Origin: Bacteroidota bacterium
Lineage (GTDB): Bacteria; Bacteroidota; Bacteroidia; Cytophagales; Cyclobacteriaceae
NCBI GenBank assembly: GCA_018266435.1
Contig: JAFEAL010000005.1
Coordinates: 310,001-374,000, forward strand
DNA: 64,000 nt
Reading direction: 5' to 3'
Shown here in pieces: positions 53,359-61,775 of the stretch (within the stretch, counting starts at the first letter, position 1; each line of letters opens with the position of its first letter). The notes beneath the pieces were generated by a model. That model had not been told where the DNA came from, ran no database searches, and worked only from the letters and a program-made list of their open reading frames with translations. The translations under genes and the position numbers were made by a program.

Positions 53359-53366
53359 CAAAGGTA
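53359..53366 (-). promoter_or_regulatory. Bacteroidota -7 box ahead of DUF6660
   Basis: TACCTTTG on the minus strand matches TAnnTTTG exactly and lies 10 bases upstream of the ATG at 53348. No good -33 element is at the usual distance, so support is moderate. It would make a very short leader and supports 53348 as the real start. Confidence 0.4.
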
Positions 53367-53399
53367 AACGAAAAAACCATGCAATTGGGTTCGGAAAAA

Positions 53400-53740
53400 A
53401 ATTGGTTAACAGTATGCCGACATCTACAGTACCAATCGGCAAACAGAGAGGAGGGAAACCGGTAAAACAGTTCGTGCGGTCTTTTCGTAGCTGATCGACA
53501 ATTCTGCTCATGTCCCTTCGTTTGAAGTTGTAATCAACGACCGCATACGATACCAGGAATAGATAAAACAAAATCGGGACTACCTATTGTTTCCCAAACC
53601 TTCTCGACTGTAAAGTCCATTTTTAAATCCCATCATTTTCCCCTTCCAGCGATAGCGCATTCCGAGTCCGGTTTGGTTTTCCGTTATAAAGTCAAGTTTG
53701 AGTTTACTGCCCATCATCTGGACAATTGTGTCCCCTAGAG
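53400..53740 (-). pseudogene. Decayed SRPBCC gene, paralogue of 56149-56655
   Basis: Pieces in different frames match the intact SRPBCC protein in order: MMGSKLKLDFITENQTGLGM, YRWKGKMMGFK, MDFTVEKVWETIGSPDF, then YSWYRM, AELSISYEK and LFADWYC. At least two frameshifts and one nine-residue deletion are visible. Its 5' end merges with the end of the lipoprotein gene at 53750, where the 43-bp repeat lies. Function is lost. Confidence 0.85.
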
Positions 53741-53778
53741 ATGCCCAATTTACCGCTTGCCAGCAAATTGCCTCGTAT
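53736..53778. repeat. 43-bp repeat, copy B
   Basis: Covers the last codons of the lipoprotein gene and the first bases of the SRPBCC remnant; 40 of 43 bases match copy A at 34011-34053. The presence of the same junction in two places suggests a shared gene end moved by recombination. Confidence 0.75.
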
Positions 53779-54274
53779 AACTCTTTTGGGCGCTCATAAA
53801 ATTAAAGGTATAGCTGAATGTCTTGGCATTCATATCAAAATATCCGTAATGAGGGTCACCCGGCTTGTGTTCCGCACTCATGTGTTGCTGCCATGAGGTT
53901 CCATTGCTCATGTTTTCCATCATTTGATTACTGCTTCCCATCATTTGATTATTGGCGGACATATTGTGACCGTATTGATTCTCGAAATCATTACCTGTCA
54001 AACATACCCTCATCATATTCCCATCCGGATATAGTCCGAGAGACAATGTGGTATCCAGATCAGCACCGTAACAGTGAACCTGAATGTTGTTATTATTGAC
54101 CGAGGTGATCTCAGCGATTGCTGCGATAGAGGTCTGGGACAAACTTGAAGTCAGCGCGCCTTTATAAGTACCGGTGATCTGGCTTGACAAGTCGGGACGT
54201 ACTGATTGATTCATACTACAAGAAGCGATGGCCGATGCCAAAGCTATGCCTAGCACAATTTTTATGGTTTTCAT
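53750..54274 (-). CDS. Met/His-rich lipoprotein of unknown function
   Basis: This 174-residue protein (start MKTIKIVLGIALASAIASC at 54274; nine upstream residues rejected) has a lipobox with Cys about residue 19. After a beta-rich first half (ITGTYKGALTSSLSQTSIAA, YGADLDTTLSLGLYPDGN) comes a Met/Asn-rich stretch (NNQMMGSSNQMMENMS) and a C-terminal DPHYGYFDMNAKTFSYTFNF. I recognise no family; methionine-rich runs often bind Cu+. A palindromic site of Crp/Fnr type lies 115 bases upstream. Confidence 0.65.
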   Translation of the reverse strand: MKTIKIVLGIALASAIASCSMNQSVRPDLSSQITGTYKGALTSSLSQTSIAAIAEITSVNNNNIQVHCYGADLDTTLSLGLYPDGNMMRVCLTGNDFENQYGHNMSANNQMMGSSNQMMENMSNGTSWQQHMSAEHKPGDPHYGYFDMNAKTFSYTFNFMSAQKSYTRQFAGKR

Positions 54275-54388
54275 ATTACCTTTATTTAACGTTTTAACCA
54301 CTATTCCCTATTTATGATAGTTGCCGCTAATTGACCTGTGAAGCCGCGACTACGTATGCATAGTTAAATAGATTGCAGGATTAGGTCA

Positions 54389-54402
54389 GTGACCAATGTC
54401 AC
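54389..54402. promoter_or_regulatory. Candidate Crp/Fnr-type operator
   Basis: GTGAC-CAAT-GTCAC is a perfect 5-4-5 inverted repeat, the layout bound by Crp/Fnr-family regulators. It lies between the GH13 stop and the lipoprotein start, so it would control the latter. No regulator gene is within the window. Confidence 0.45.
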
Positions 54403-54455
54403 ACAGTGGAATGATCTTCGTCATTTCCCCAGTTACTTGTAATTTTTTTCAAAAA

Positions 54456-56144
54456 TCAGACATTACTTAGCATTACAAATTGCATAGGTCGCAATTTGAG
54501 TTTGACGAAATGCCTGCTGCCATCAATGTTTTCAAAAACTCTTACCTCTCCAACATCACCGAATAGAAATTTGTAAAAATGTTTCTTTACAATTGGTTGC
54601 TGTTTAACCGTTACATACTCCTCTCTTTCTTCCGTTGGTGAAGAGTTGAAGGCCACTACAATTTCCTGATCAAACAAAACCCTCGAAAACGCAATCAGGC
54701 ATTTTTCACATTCGGGTAAATGAAAGTATTTTCCATCGGTCGAAATCTTCCTCATGTGCATGTGACCAAATTTCAATATTGAGCTATGTTTTCTTATTTC
54801 TGCGATTTCTGAGATGCACTTATAAATTTTGGATGATGTGTTTAGAGAATTGGTGACTTTATCTTGCAAGCAAAACATTGCTTCGCGGATACATGAGTCA
54901 TTTTCGCCCGAGCCGGCAAAACCTTGCTCCGTGCCGTAGTAAATGCATGGTGTGCCAAGGGCACAAAGTAAAAATCCGACACCCGCTATAACCTGTTCTT
55001 CAGTGGCATCCTTACCGAACCGATGTTTGAACGACTGACCTACCTGATCATGATTATCTATAAACGTGACCAGAAATTCTCCAAACTCACCTCGTCCTAA
55101 AGCATTGTCATGCAACGACTGGTATCGTTCAATTAATCTTTCTGGTGATGCCTTGCCTTTAATTACATCAGCAAGGACATGGTAAAGAGGAAAGTCCAAA
55201 ACAGAATTGAGACCATAGTAAATATTTTGGTCATCAACGGATACTGTAGTCTTCGGGCCAATGTACCTGTTGTAAATTTCTTCCGACCCTACCAATTCTC
55301 CGAAAAGAAAAAAGTTCTTCTTGCCAAGAGAGTAAGAGTATTCGCGGATATGGGAACAAAACCTGCTGATTGCTTCTTCACCCATGTGTTTCACGGCATC
55401 CAGGCGAAAGCCATCGATGTCGACTTCCTTTATCCAGTAGCAATGAGATCCGATCAATAAATCTTGAACATACCGAGCTTCCCTGGAATTATCCATTCGA
55501 AAAGCTTTGAGCGTCTGAAAATCACCTTCGCGTGTTTCTGGATATGCGTCATAATTTCTAATCTGACCTTTTCGTCCATACAATTCAGGATCGCGAAGTT
55601 CGATGGGAATGGGATGATCCTCAGAGCGCCATCCTGCAAGCGGAAATGTTGCACCATTGTAATAATAGTAGGGGTCATCATTAGGATAATACCAGTTATC
55701 ACCGGAATGATGGAGGACTACATCCAGAAATACACGCATGTCACGTTTGTGAGCAGCCTCAACGAGTTCTTCTAAGTCTTCCTTCGTGCCAAACCTTTTA
55801 TCAATTTGAAGGTAATTCTGAATAGCATAGCCATGATAGGACTCAGGATTATTTTCAAACAATGGACTCAGCCATAATGCAGTACAGCCAAGGCTTGAGA
55901 TATATTCAAGATTATTGGTAATTCCCTTGATACTGCCTCCGCAGAATTGTTTTAGCTGTTCACCTTCCCCAAAACCTATTCGGTTATTTGTGCTTTCAGG
56001 CTTTCGCGTTAAACTATCGTGAAATCGATCAATCAGTAAGAAGTAAATAAATTCTTCTCTCCATTCACGATGACAATTTTTCCAATATTTTTTGCCTGGT
56101 TTCGGAGCCAGGTCAATATCTTCAATAGACCATATCGGTTTCAT
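54456..56144 (-). CDS. GH13 alpha-amylase-family glycosidase
   Basis: This 562-residue enzyme acts on alpha-glucans or related sugars. It has the GH13 TIM barrel: GCTALWLSPLFENNPESYHGY, MRVFLDVVLHHSGDNW, the nucleophile Asp in GFRLDAVKHM, the acid/base Glu in FLFGELVG, and the third Asp in FIDNHDQVGQS. The C-terminal beta-domain follows from about residue 440. No signal peptide is present, so it is cytoplasmic. Its neighbours are an SRPBCC protein and a cation ATPase, an unusual setting for a sugar enzyme. Specificity is not readable. Confidence 0.9.
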   Translation of the reverse strand: MKPIWSIEDIDLAPKPGKKYWKNCHREWREEFIYFLLIDRFHDSLTRKPESTNNRIGFGEGEQLKQFCGGSIKGITNNLEYISSLGCTALWLSPLFENNPESYHGYAIQNYLQIDKRFGTKEDLEELVEAAHKRDMRVFLDVVLHHSGDNWYYPNDDPYYYYNGATFPLAGWRSEDHPIPIELRDPELYGRKGQIRNYDAYPETREGDFQTLKAFRMDNSREARYVQDLLIGSHCYWIKEVDIDGFRLDAVKHMGEEAISRFCSHIREYSYSLGKKNFFLFGELVGSEEIYNRYIGPKTTVSVDDQNIYYGLNSVLDFPLYHVLADVIKGKASPERLIERYQSLHDNALGRGEFGEFLVTFIDNHDQVGQSFKHRFGKDATEEQVIAGVGFLLCALGTPCIYYGTEQGFAGSGENDSCIREAMFCLQDKVTNSLNTSSKIYKCISEIAEIRKHSSILKFGHMHMRKISTDGKYFHLPECEKCLIAFSRVLFDQEIVVAFNSSPTEEREEYVTVKQQPIVKKHFYKFLFGDVGEVRVFENIDGSRHFVKLKLRPMQFVMLSNV

Positions 56145-56148
56145 AACA

Positions 56149-56655
56149 CTAATTAATTAGGACATGCTTCTCAACTTTCTTCATGAGTAATCCTTTAGCA
56201 TCTTCAAGCATGTGTTTCAAACACCACCTGCAATACCAATCTGCAAATAATAATGAAAGCAACCGGTAAAATAATCCATTCGGTTTCTCGTAACTGATGG
56301 AAAGTTCGGCAGATGTTCCAGTCGGAAATTTGGTGAGTTTCAAATGCATCCGGTACCATGAATAAATGATTAGCTCGGGATTGTCAACAGTCTCCCATAC
56401 CTTTTCTTCTCCGGGTATCCATTTAGTCACTTCAACTGTGAAGTCCATTTTCAATCCCATCATCCTTCCTGTCCATCTGTATTTAGTTCCGAGGCCTGTA
56501 TGGTTTTCAGTAAGGAACTTCAAGTCAAGTTTACTTCCCATCATCATCATGGAAGATTGTGTCATGTGCATTCCGGCAACTCCTAAGTTATCTAAACATT
56601 GAAAAACAAGGTCAGGTGGAAATGGGTATGTAGTGGTTCTTATAAGGGTTTTCAT
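56149..56655 (-). CDS. SRPBCC-family protein, intact copy
   Basis: This 168-residue protein is a single SRPBCC (polyketide cyclase/START-like) domain: TTTYPFPPDLVFQCLDNLGV, MMMMGSKLDLKFLTENHTGL, YRWTGRMMGLKMDFTVEVTK, IPGEEKVWETVDNPELIIYS and a helical C-terminus DWYCRWCLKHMLEDAKGLL. Ligand and role are unknown. It overlaps the ATPase stop by four bases. A decayed copy lies at 53400-53740, so the family was duplicated and one copy lost. Confidence 0.82.
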   Translation of the reverse strand: MKTLIRTTTYPFPPDLVFQCLDNLGVAGMHMTQSSMMMMGSKLDLKFLTENHTGLGTKYRWTGRMMGLKMDFTVEVTKWIPGEEKVWETVDNPELIIYSWYRMHLKLTKFPTGTSAELSISYEKPNGLFYRLLSLLFADWYCRWCLKHMLEDAKGLLMKKVEKHVLIN

Positions 56656-59318
56656 TGGGTTATGATTTTAAATGCTTTTGAAATCTGAATGAGTAGGAGG
56701 GAAACGAAACTCATACCAATTGAAATCAACCAATCTTCATAAGACATTGGGAATATGTCAAGTGCCTTTCGTACGATCACTACCTTGTAGGATAAGAACA
56801 ATAGGGCAAATGATGCAACGGTAGCATACCACACATACTTATTGGTAAATACCTCATTTTTGAAAAAATTGCCACTGTCTGTCGAGTTCATGTTGAACAC
56901 ATGGAGCAGTTGAGAGATGATCAATGTGAAGAATAAAATATTGTTGCATAGTTCGGGATTCCATGTTTCGGTTTTATGCACGGTGTGATGGCTGATAAAG
57001 ACCGCACCTAGAGTAGTAATCGTGATGACCACTGAATAATAAATCATAGCTATCCATCTTTTCTTGTCGATGATTGGCTCCTCGGTATTGCGTGGTGGTT
57101 GTTTCATAATAGATGCGCTCCCAGCCGTTACCCCGAGAGCAAGCGCAGGCAGTACATCTGTGATAATGTTGATATATAATATTTGTAGGGCAAAGAGCTG
57201 AAAATGAAGATTTAGCACGGAAGCCACCGCAATGACAAACAATTCGCTCATGTTACAGGAAAGAAGAAAAATGACAAATTTTCTGATGTTGTCGAAGATG
57301 ATTCGGCCTTGACGGATTGCCAACACGATAGAGGAGAACGAATCATCTTTTAAAACCATGTCAGCCACTTCCTGAGCTACCTGCGTACCGCGTAAACCCA
57401 TTGCGATTCCTATGTCCGATTTTTTCAAAGCCGGTGCATCGTTCACACCATCACCAGTCATGCCCACAATATGTTTGCCTTCTTGTAAAACACTAACCAG
57501 ATCAAGTTTTTGTTTTGGGCTTACGCGTGCGAAGACCGATGTATTTATCCATCGATCCTTCTCTTCACTTGAGAGTTGAGGATAGTCTGTCATTTCTTGG
57601 CCAATCATTACGCTCTGCTTCTCATTGTCAATAATGCCAAGTTGACAAGCGATGTTTCGGGCGGTAGAGGGGTGATCACCCGTTATCATGATCACTTTTA
57701 TACCTGCAGATTTACATTCCCGAACCGCGTCAGCTACTTCTTCCCGAGGCGGGTCGATCATGCCAGTGAGTCCTGTGAAAGTTAACCTCGCTGAAAGTAC
57801 ATTATCTTCTGTATCACTGTTTTTGTAAGCCACCGCTATCACACGCAGGCCAGAAGCTGAAAGGCGCTCCGCTTCCGTAAGCCAATTCGTTTTTAGTACG
57901 GACGTAAACTCATCACTCTCTGTTCCATTGATGATGTCGGTGCACCGGCTGATAAGTTCCTCTGCAGCACCTTTAGAGTAAATTATTTTTCTTCCATCCA
58001 CCCCTGAGTGAAGAGTCGCCATTATTTTAGTTTCGGACGAAAAGGGTTCTTCTTTAATGACCGGTTTCTCTTTCCTTAGTAAGTCAATTGATATTCCTTG
58101 TGCTAATGCAAATTTCAGAAGACCAACCTCTAAAGGATCACCGGTTTCTTTTCCATCGTTTCCCAGGGAAGCCGTGTTGCATAAGACAGCGCCTTGAAGA
58201 ATTTGTTGGAATGAGGGGTCACTTGTATTTGCCTTTTGTGAGTTGCCCACATTGTATTTTCCTGCAGGAGTTACGATCAGACTGACTTCAATTTTATTTT
58301 GTGTCAGGGTTCCGGTCTTATCCGTGCAGATCACAGTGGTGCCACCGAGTGTCTCTACTGCAGAAAGTTTTTTCACAATTACATTATGCTTTGCCATTTT
58401 CAACATCCCTTGAGCAAGGGCAAGAGTTGCTACAATGGGCAGGCCTTCGGGCACTGCGGCTACTGCCAAGGCAATAGACGTTTCCAACATCTCAAGAAAG
58501 TTTTGCCCATTTAAAAGGCCAGCAAAAAATATGATCACTACAAGTGCTACTGTTATTTTGATAAGCTTTTTACTAAACTGTTCTAGTTTCTTTTCGAGAG
58601 GCGTTGCAGCTTGTTCAGCTGATTGCACAAGATTGGCAATCCTGCCAAGTTCGGTTTGCATGCCTGTGCCCGTTACAATGCATCGTGTATTTCCTTTTGT
58701 TATGAAAGTGCCCTTGTAAAGCATGTTGGTGCGTTCGGCAAGGGTAGTGCCTTCATCGATTTGCGTATCTCTTTTTTCGACTGGAATGGATTCTCCCGTT
58801 AGTGCGGCTTCATCAACCTGTAGTTGAGAGGAATTGGAAATCCTGCCGTCTGCCGGAACCATGTCACCGGCTTCAAGAAATACCAAGTCACCCGGAACCA
58901 ATTCTTCGGCATTGATCTCTGCGGTCACCCCGTTGCGAATAACTTTAGCTGGAAGTATTGATAATTTTTTCAATGCTTCCATTGAGCGCTCGGCCTGGTA
59001 TTCCATATAGAACCCAATAATGGCATTGATCAAAATCACGATAAGTATGGCAAAGCCATCGAGCCACTCCTTAAAGAAGAAGGACAAACCTGCAGCGACA
59101 ATCAACAGGTACACCAGCGCATTATTGAATTGACTGAGAAAAACCAGCCACAAGCTTTCCTTATCTTCATGAGTAATTGAATTCGCTCCAAATTCTTTCA
59201 GTCGTTTTGCTGCCTCCTCCTGACTAAGACCTTTTACTTCATCTGTTTCATATAGACGCAAGACTTCCGTCAAAGAAGCGCTGTGAATAATTTTTTTGAA
59301 AATATCAGTGCTGATCAT
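56652..59318 (-). CDS. P2-type cation ATPase (Ca2+-ATPase-like)
   Basis: This 888-residue P-type ATPase carries LTGESIPVEKRDTQ in the actuator domain, VPEGLPIVATLALAQGM in TM4, the phosphorylated Asp in CDKTGTLTQNK, and GDGVNDAPALKKSDIGIAMG. The PEGLP motif and full length place it in the P2 group (SERCA/PMR1-like Ca2+ or Na+/Ca2+), not the heavy-metal P1B group. The N-terminal cation-ATPase domain (SLTEVLRLYETDEVKGLSQE) is present. It overlaps the nuclease-like gene by 14 bases. Confidence 0.9.
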   Translation of the reverse strand: MISTDIFKKIIHSASLTEVLRLYETDEVKGLSQEEAAKRLKEFGANSITHEDKESLWLVFLSQFNNALVYLLIVAAGLSFFFKEWLDGFAILIVILINAIIGFYMEYQAERSMEALKKLSILPAKVIRNGVTAEINAEELVPGDLVFLEAGDMVPADGRISNSSQLQVDEAALTGESIPVEKRDTQIDEGTTLAERTNMLYKGTFITKGNTRCIVTGTGMQTELGRIANLVQSAEQAATPLEKKLEQFSKKLIKITVALVVIIFFAGLLNGQNFLEMLETSIALAVAAVPEGLPIVATLALAQGMLKMAKHNVIVKKLSAVETLGGTTVICTDKTGTLTQNKIEVSLIVTPAGKYNVGNSQKANTSDPSFQQILQGAVLCNTASLGNDGKETGDPLEVGLLKFALAQGISIDLLRKEKPVIKEEPFSSETKIMATLHSGVDGRKIIYSKGAAEELISRCTDIINGTESDEFTSVLKTNWLTEAERLSASGLRVIAVAYKNSDTEDNVLSARLTFTGLTGMIDPPREEVADAVRECKSAGIKVIMITGDHPSTARNIACQLGIIDNEKQSVMIGQEMTDYPQLSSEEKDRWINTSVFARVSPKQKLDLVSVLQEGKHIVGMTGDGVNDAPALKKSDIGIAMGLRGTQVAQEVADMVLKDDSFSSIVLAIRQGRIIFDNIRKFVIFLLSCNMSELFVIAVASVLNLHFQLFALQILYINIITDVLPALALGVTAGSASIMKQPPRNTEEPIIDKKRWIAMIYYSVVITITTLGAVFISHHTVHKTETWNPELCNNILFFTLIISQLLHVFNMNSTDSGNFFKNEVFTNKYVWYATVASFALLFLSYKVVIVRKALDIFPMSYEDWLISIGMSFVSLLLIQISKAFKIITQ

Positions 59319-60165
59319 GGCTAATAAGTTTATGGCAGAGTTGATTTCCTTCTTCTAAAATGTTTTTAATGCGATTGACTGGAATGTTCAGTTCACGGAG
59401 ATATTGTGGATGATGACATATCTCTTTGCATAACACTACATTTCTTTCGAGTAGCGATTTCTTTTCCTGTTGTGTAAGCGTGGTAAGGCATGTTATTGGA
59501 TAAAGCCCGGTCTCTTCAATCATCTCGCGCAAGCTCCCCACATTGGGGTAATCAAGACTGACTAATTTTAGCCCTGCACATGACCCATAGGAGATTGCAT
59601 CAGTAGTGAACCGTGTATTCGTTACTACCCAACCCTGGTGAAATTTTGATCCGTGACCCTGCATCATTTTCCACTGCGCTTCAACATCTATAAAGCGGGC
59701 TTGGATATAAAGTGGTATTTTAACATCACATGCTATTCCCGGACTGTTGTGATACTTGCACTCAATCATAAAGTGCTGATCTGCTTTTTCGGCAATCACG
59801 TCTATTTCATGCCTGACACATTTTCCATCCAAAATGTTTCCAACCTGAACTGCATAGCCTTGATGCGCAAGAATTTCAGATAAATATTTTTCGAATGGAA
59901 ACCCGGACGGGCCAAGTTCCATAATGCCGTTCTTCAGATGATACCTGCCAGCAACGGGCAGCGCTGCTTTGCTTAAAAGCCTATATGCTTTCTTATAGAT
60001 AAGTTTTGTTGTCATTCCTTCTATCAGATTGGCTTCAATCTCTTGCACTATCTGATCAGCAAGAATTGTTGTTGCCCCGGCATGCTCCAGTGATGCGCGG
60101 AGTTTTTTATTTTCAAATCGTTCTTTCTTACCAGAGGCTTTGGTTATGATCACATCTGAGGCCAT
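59305..60165 (-). CDS. ATP-cone plus Mrr-like nuclease protein
   Basis: This 286-residue cytoplasmic protein begins with an ATP-cone domain (VIITKASGKKERFENKKLRA, about residues 5-95) and continues with an Mrr-type PD-(D/E)XK fold: FEKYLSEILAHQGYAVQVG, RHEIDVIAEKADQHFMIECKY supplies Asp, Glu and Lys of the active site, and FHQGWVVTNTRFTTDA follows. The C-terminus is helical. The family is often described as restriction endonuclease with ATP cone; its biological role is not known. Its 14-base overlap with the cation ATPase gene is strong linkage. Confidence 0.85.
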   Translation of the reverse strand: MASDVIITKASGKKERFENKKLRASLEHAGATTILADQIVQEIEANLIEGMTTKLIYKKAYRLLSKAALPVAGRYHLKNGIMELGPSGFPFEKYLSEILAHQGYAVQVGNILDGKCVRHEIDVIAEKADQHFMIECKYHNSPGIACDVKIPLYIQARFIDVEAQWKMMQGHGSKFHQGWVVTNTRFTTDAISYGSCAGLKLVSLDYPNVGSLREMIEETGLYPITCLTTLTQQEKKSLLERNVVLCKEICHHPQYLRELNIPVNRIKNILEEGNQLCHKLISHDQH

Positions 60166-60236
60166 GACATTCAGAATTTTTAGTTAAACAAATAGTCAAC
60201 TTGCTGGAGAAATGCAGCGATTGAACCCTTATTTTC

Positions 60237-60497
60237 CTAGGAATGATTTTCAATTAAGTCATCGATGTTTGCCTCGAGCATTCTTGCATATTCCAGGCTG
60301 TACCAATTAAGCGCATCGCTTTTAACTTTCTTTAGGTCTTTCGACTTAGAGGATGCCTCAAATGCGTTATATCTTGAGGCAGCGAACATGATTGCTGCGC
60401 TCACTCGTTCTTTCGATTCCGTTTTAGAAAACTCATTTGCCAATTCGATGAACTTATCGGCCATCTCAGCGCGAGAAATTTCTATCCCTTCGTTCAT
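60237..60497 (-). CDS. DUF3144 family protein
   Basis: This 86-residue cytoplasmic protein matches DUF3144 in its core ADKFIELANEFSKTESKERV followed by SAAIMFAASRYNAFEASSK. The family is a small helical protein of unknown function. It lies between the cytochrome c gene (12-base gap) and the nuclease gene (71-base gap) on the same strand. Confidence 0.65.
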   Translation of the reverse strand: MNEGIEISRAEMADKFIELANEFSKTESKERVSAAIMFAASRYNAFEASSKSKDLKKVKSDALNWYSLEYARMLEANIDDLIENHS

Positions 60498-60509
60498 ATT
60501 GGGTTCTTT

Positions 60510-60911
60510 TTATTGCTTCAGAGCTCTTATATAATTTATAATTAACCAGCGATCTTCAGCATCAGGTATTTTTTTATCAAAAGCCGGCATGTCATCCCTT
60601 CCGGTGGTCACCTTATAAAACAACGCGCCATCCGTTTGGCTCTGAAACTCGGAGCTTGAAAAATCTCCGACTTTTCCTTTGAGTTCCTTTGCTTTAGGCC
60701 CATCTCCATATCCTTCCTTGCCATGACAGGATTGGCAATATTTTGAGTAAAGACTCTTTCCTGTGGCCATGTCTTCCTTATTAGTTTTATCCGTTGGGTT
60801 CTTCGCCTTTTTTGCTGACTCGGGCACGACCCATTCCTTTGACTGCAAAAGAGTGAAAGAAGAAAGCCCAACAGTAAAGAATGCGAGCAGCATGATCATT
60901 GACTTTTTCAT
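60510..60911 (-). CDS. Monoheme cytochrome c
   Basis: This 133-residue exported protein has a signal peptide (MLLAFFTVGLSSFTLLQS) and one heme-binding motif, CQSCHGKEGYGDG, with the distal Met in DDMPAFDK and the C-terminal helix AEDRWLIINYIRAL. It is a class I cytochrome c that shuttles electrons in the periplasm. It follows the Ig-like subunit gene of the NrfD complex (24-base gap) and is probably its electron partner. Confidence 0.9.
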   Translation of the reverse strand: MKKSMIMLLAFFTVGLSSFTLLQSKEWVVPESAKKAKNPTDKTNKEDMATGKSLYSKYCQSCHGKEGYGDGPKAKELKGKVGDFSSSEFQSQTDGALFYKVTTGRDDMPAFDKKIPDAEDRWLIINYIRALKQ

Positions 60912-60935
60912 AGTTGATTGATTTAAATGATTAAT

Positions 60936-61775
60936 TTATTTTGATTTAGAAATTCGGTAAAGATTGAACATCAGCATTAGGATCGGCCCCCAAACAAAGA
61001 GTATAATGAGGCCTGGAAACACAAGCAGATAAAGAGGCGTTTTGGTAGGGGGCGACCATAGGGTTCGCTGATCAAACGAGGATTGGTCATGGATTGGAGT
61101 GCCGATGGCAGAGTTCACTATTGCTCTTACTGTGCCGTACGCTTCGCTTTCGTTTAAGGCAACTTCAAAAATCAGTTCTCCACTGATACCTGGCATTGCA
61201 TCTTTCAACGGAACTATGACTGAACCATTCTCATCTGTAGTATAACTTTCTTCGCCTATTGGGAGAAGACCAAATAGCCTTTTGAGTCCTACTTTAATTG
61301 CTTGACCAGGAATGGGATTTCCAACAGCATCCGTTAGCACTACCATGATTTGATTTACGCTGTCCACACTCTGGACTTCAGCCTTTAAAATTGCATTTGA
61401 AAAGCTGACTGTTGTTTCGCTGTCTTCAAACTTGTTGCTGTTCTCAATTTTGGCAACGTAAGTAAAAACTGTAGAAGGCTCTTTAACATTTAAGTCATCT
61501 GCGTTCAGGATAAACCGAGCCTTACCGCCCATGTCGGTTTTTGTTTTCCCGATGTAGGCTAGGGAATCATCTGATACTTTTCGATAAATACTGAACTCCA
61601 GGTCTGCAACTGGTTCAAATCCGTTGTCACTTTTATACTTGGCGGAAACACCAATGAATGACTCTTGGCTCATGACCTTTGTGTACTGAGCGGATACCCG
61701 CGCTTTTATTTTTTTATTCTGGGCAAAGTCAGCGCTTGCAACAAATAAAGCCAGTATTATGAAACCTGTTCTCAT
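60936..61775 (-). CDS. Exported Ig-like protein with C-terminal anchor, NrfD-complex partner
   Basis: This 279-residue protein has a signal peptide (LFVASADFAQNKKIKARV), two or three beta-sandwich stretches (SAQYTKVMSQESFIGVSAKY, YTTDENGSVIVPLKDAMPG) and a C-terminal transmembrane helix (YLLVFPGLIILFVWGPILML). I do not recognise a family. Its start overlaps the NrfD stop by four bases, so it is likely a structural or electron-transfer-linked subunit of that complex. Confidence 0.65.
   Translation of the reverse strand: MRTGFIILALFVASADFAQNKKIKARVSAQYTKVMSQESFIGVSAKYKSDNGFEPVADLEFSIYRKVSDDSLAYIGKTKTDMGGKARFILNADDLNVKEPSTVFTYVAKIENSNKFEDSETTVSFSNAILKAEVQSVDSVNQIMVVLTDAVGNPIPGQAIKVGLKRLFGLLPIGEESYTTDENGSVIVPLKDAMPGISGELIFEVALNESEAYGTVRAIVNSAIGTPIHDQSSFDQRTLWSPPTKTPLYLLVFPGLIILFVWGPILMLMFNLYRISKSK

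Noticed and set aside
53272-53571. 99-residue minus-strand frame
   Set aside because: It overlaps the SRPBCC remnant and the DUF6660 gene front; protein-like matches fall in other frames.
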